Shown here piece by piece: positions 63,180 to 64,000 of a DNA stretch of 64,000 bases. Positions within the stretch are counted from its first letter, which is position 1. Every line of letters begins with the position of its first letter. The position numbers and the translations under genes were made by a program. Where the stretch lies: contig JASEVX010000007.1 in the NCBI GenBank assembly GCA_031761405.1, positions 41,235,339 to 41,299,338 of the forward strand, given 5' to 3'. Source of the stretch: Serripes groenlandicus. Its lineage: Eukaryota; Mollusca; Bivalvia; Cardiida; Cardiidae. Below the pieces are notes generated by a model. It was given only the letters and a program-made list of their open reading frames with translations. It had not been told where the DNA came from and searched no databases.

Positions 63180-63392
63180 CACAGTGTCGACTGTGTAAAA
63201 TATCGAACAGGATCAGCCTAAGCATGCAGCGCAGTCTTACCCGGGAAGACACATTTGCCTCCTGTGGATTTTCTGTTTCATGAATCATTACTCTATACCT
63301 CTATCCTCCTGGGACGGAATGTGTCAGCCCGGATTAGCCTGCGCGGACTGCGCAGGCTGATCTGGGTCGATACATTACGTAGAGTCTGAAAA
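63180..63392. repeat. Dispersed repeat R4, copy 2
   Basis: GATCAGCCTAAGCATGCAGC, CCTCCTGTGGATTTTCTGTT, GACGGAATGTGTCAGCCCGG and the palindrome AGCCTGCGCGGACTGCGCAG. Ends in gtcgatacattacgtagagt. Confidence 0.8.
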
Positions 63393-63689
63393 CAGTAAAG
63401 TCTCAATTGAGACTGTACATACGCGCAGGCAGCATCAATAGAGTATTTTTCGTCCATCTATATGTTATATATATATACGATAATGTATCTTTTGACAGAA
63501 CACAAGATGTGTAACCCCATTAGCTTTTCGCTTATATAACTTTAAACCAGGCCACCGTGGAGATGCAATACGATCTCAAATCCCCAAACGCGGTTCTTTT
63601 ATTTATCCCTATTCGTAAGAAGTAAGCAGTGCTAAGCATTTAACATTAATAAGTTTTCCTAACGATTTAAATGTCAACATCATCAAACA

Positions 63690-63980
63690 ATGCAAAACTG
63701 TTTTAATTATTACGTCTAATATATTTAATCAGTACTTCAAAAGATGTATTCAATTATTAACATTTAACATTTAAGAGATTGCCTCACGATATAAGAGTCA
63801 ACATTTTTAAAAAATGCAAAACATTTATAACTATAATATCAAAAACGTTTTCAATTATAACTTCAAAAATTCAAAACACGTTTTCAATCATTTCTTCAAA
63901 AATCGTTTTCAATTATTAATTCAAAATATGTTTTAATCATCACTTCAAAAGATGTTTTCAATTATTACTTCAGGTCAAAA
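63690..63980. repeat. Degenerate tandem repeat, about 29-33 bp unit
   Basis: ACTTCAAAAGATGTTTTCAA and TTATTA recur with many variants up to about 63973. Confidence 0.7.
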
Positions 63981-64000
63981 CTAAGTACACTAATTATCAG

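Overview
The window is eukaryotic genomic DNA: AT-rich, with short exons bounded by GT...AG introns, three spliced animal genes, and very dense non-autonomous transposons and tRNA-derived SINEs. The repeat types and protein similarities suggest a mollusc, most likely a bivalve. That assignment is inference; species cannot be read from the sequence alone.

Positions 499-22551 (+) hold the 3' part of a laminin beta-chain gene. Eighteen exons join in frame (3198 nt, 1065 residues plus stop). They encode the end of the laminin IV type B domain, eight LE (laminin EGF-like) modules, coiled coil I, the beta knob and coiled coil II with a near-terminal cysteine. The 5' part lies left of the window. 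From 22552 to 31919 I find no coding exon, only 3' flank or UTR and old transposon copies.

Positions 31920-47942 (-) hold a complete ZMYND10 gene, a cytoplasmic factor for assembly of ciliary dynein arms. Thirteen exons join in frame (1389 nt, 462 residues plus stop) and end in a MYND zinc finger split over the last two exons. The laminin and ZMYND10 genes are convergent. Positions 59353-62275 (-) hold the last two recognisable exons of a multi-pass membrane protein that resembles the rolling stone family and has a long acidic tail; its 5' exons were not found.

The rest is repeat biology. A TTAA-flanked, piggyBac-like MITE family (ends TTAACCCTTTCCC) is present in dozens of copies, some nested in one another and several within 40 bp of splice sites. 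A tRNA-derived SINE family occurs in at least seven copies. One copy (52571-56890) has its body expanded into a roughly 4.1 kb satellite of mixed 65-bp and 39-bp units. There are also two MITEs with 8-bp target duplications (one containing a mariner-like MITE), a Tc1-like transposase remnant, and several elements with internal tandem repeats of about 150-165 bp. The three genes have no evident functional link. I saw no rRNA gene, CRISPR array, or tRNA gene that looked functional.
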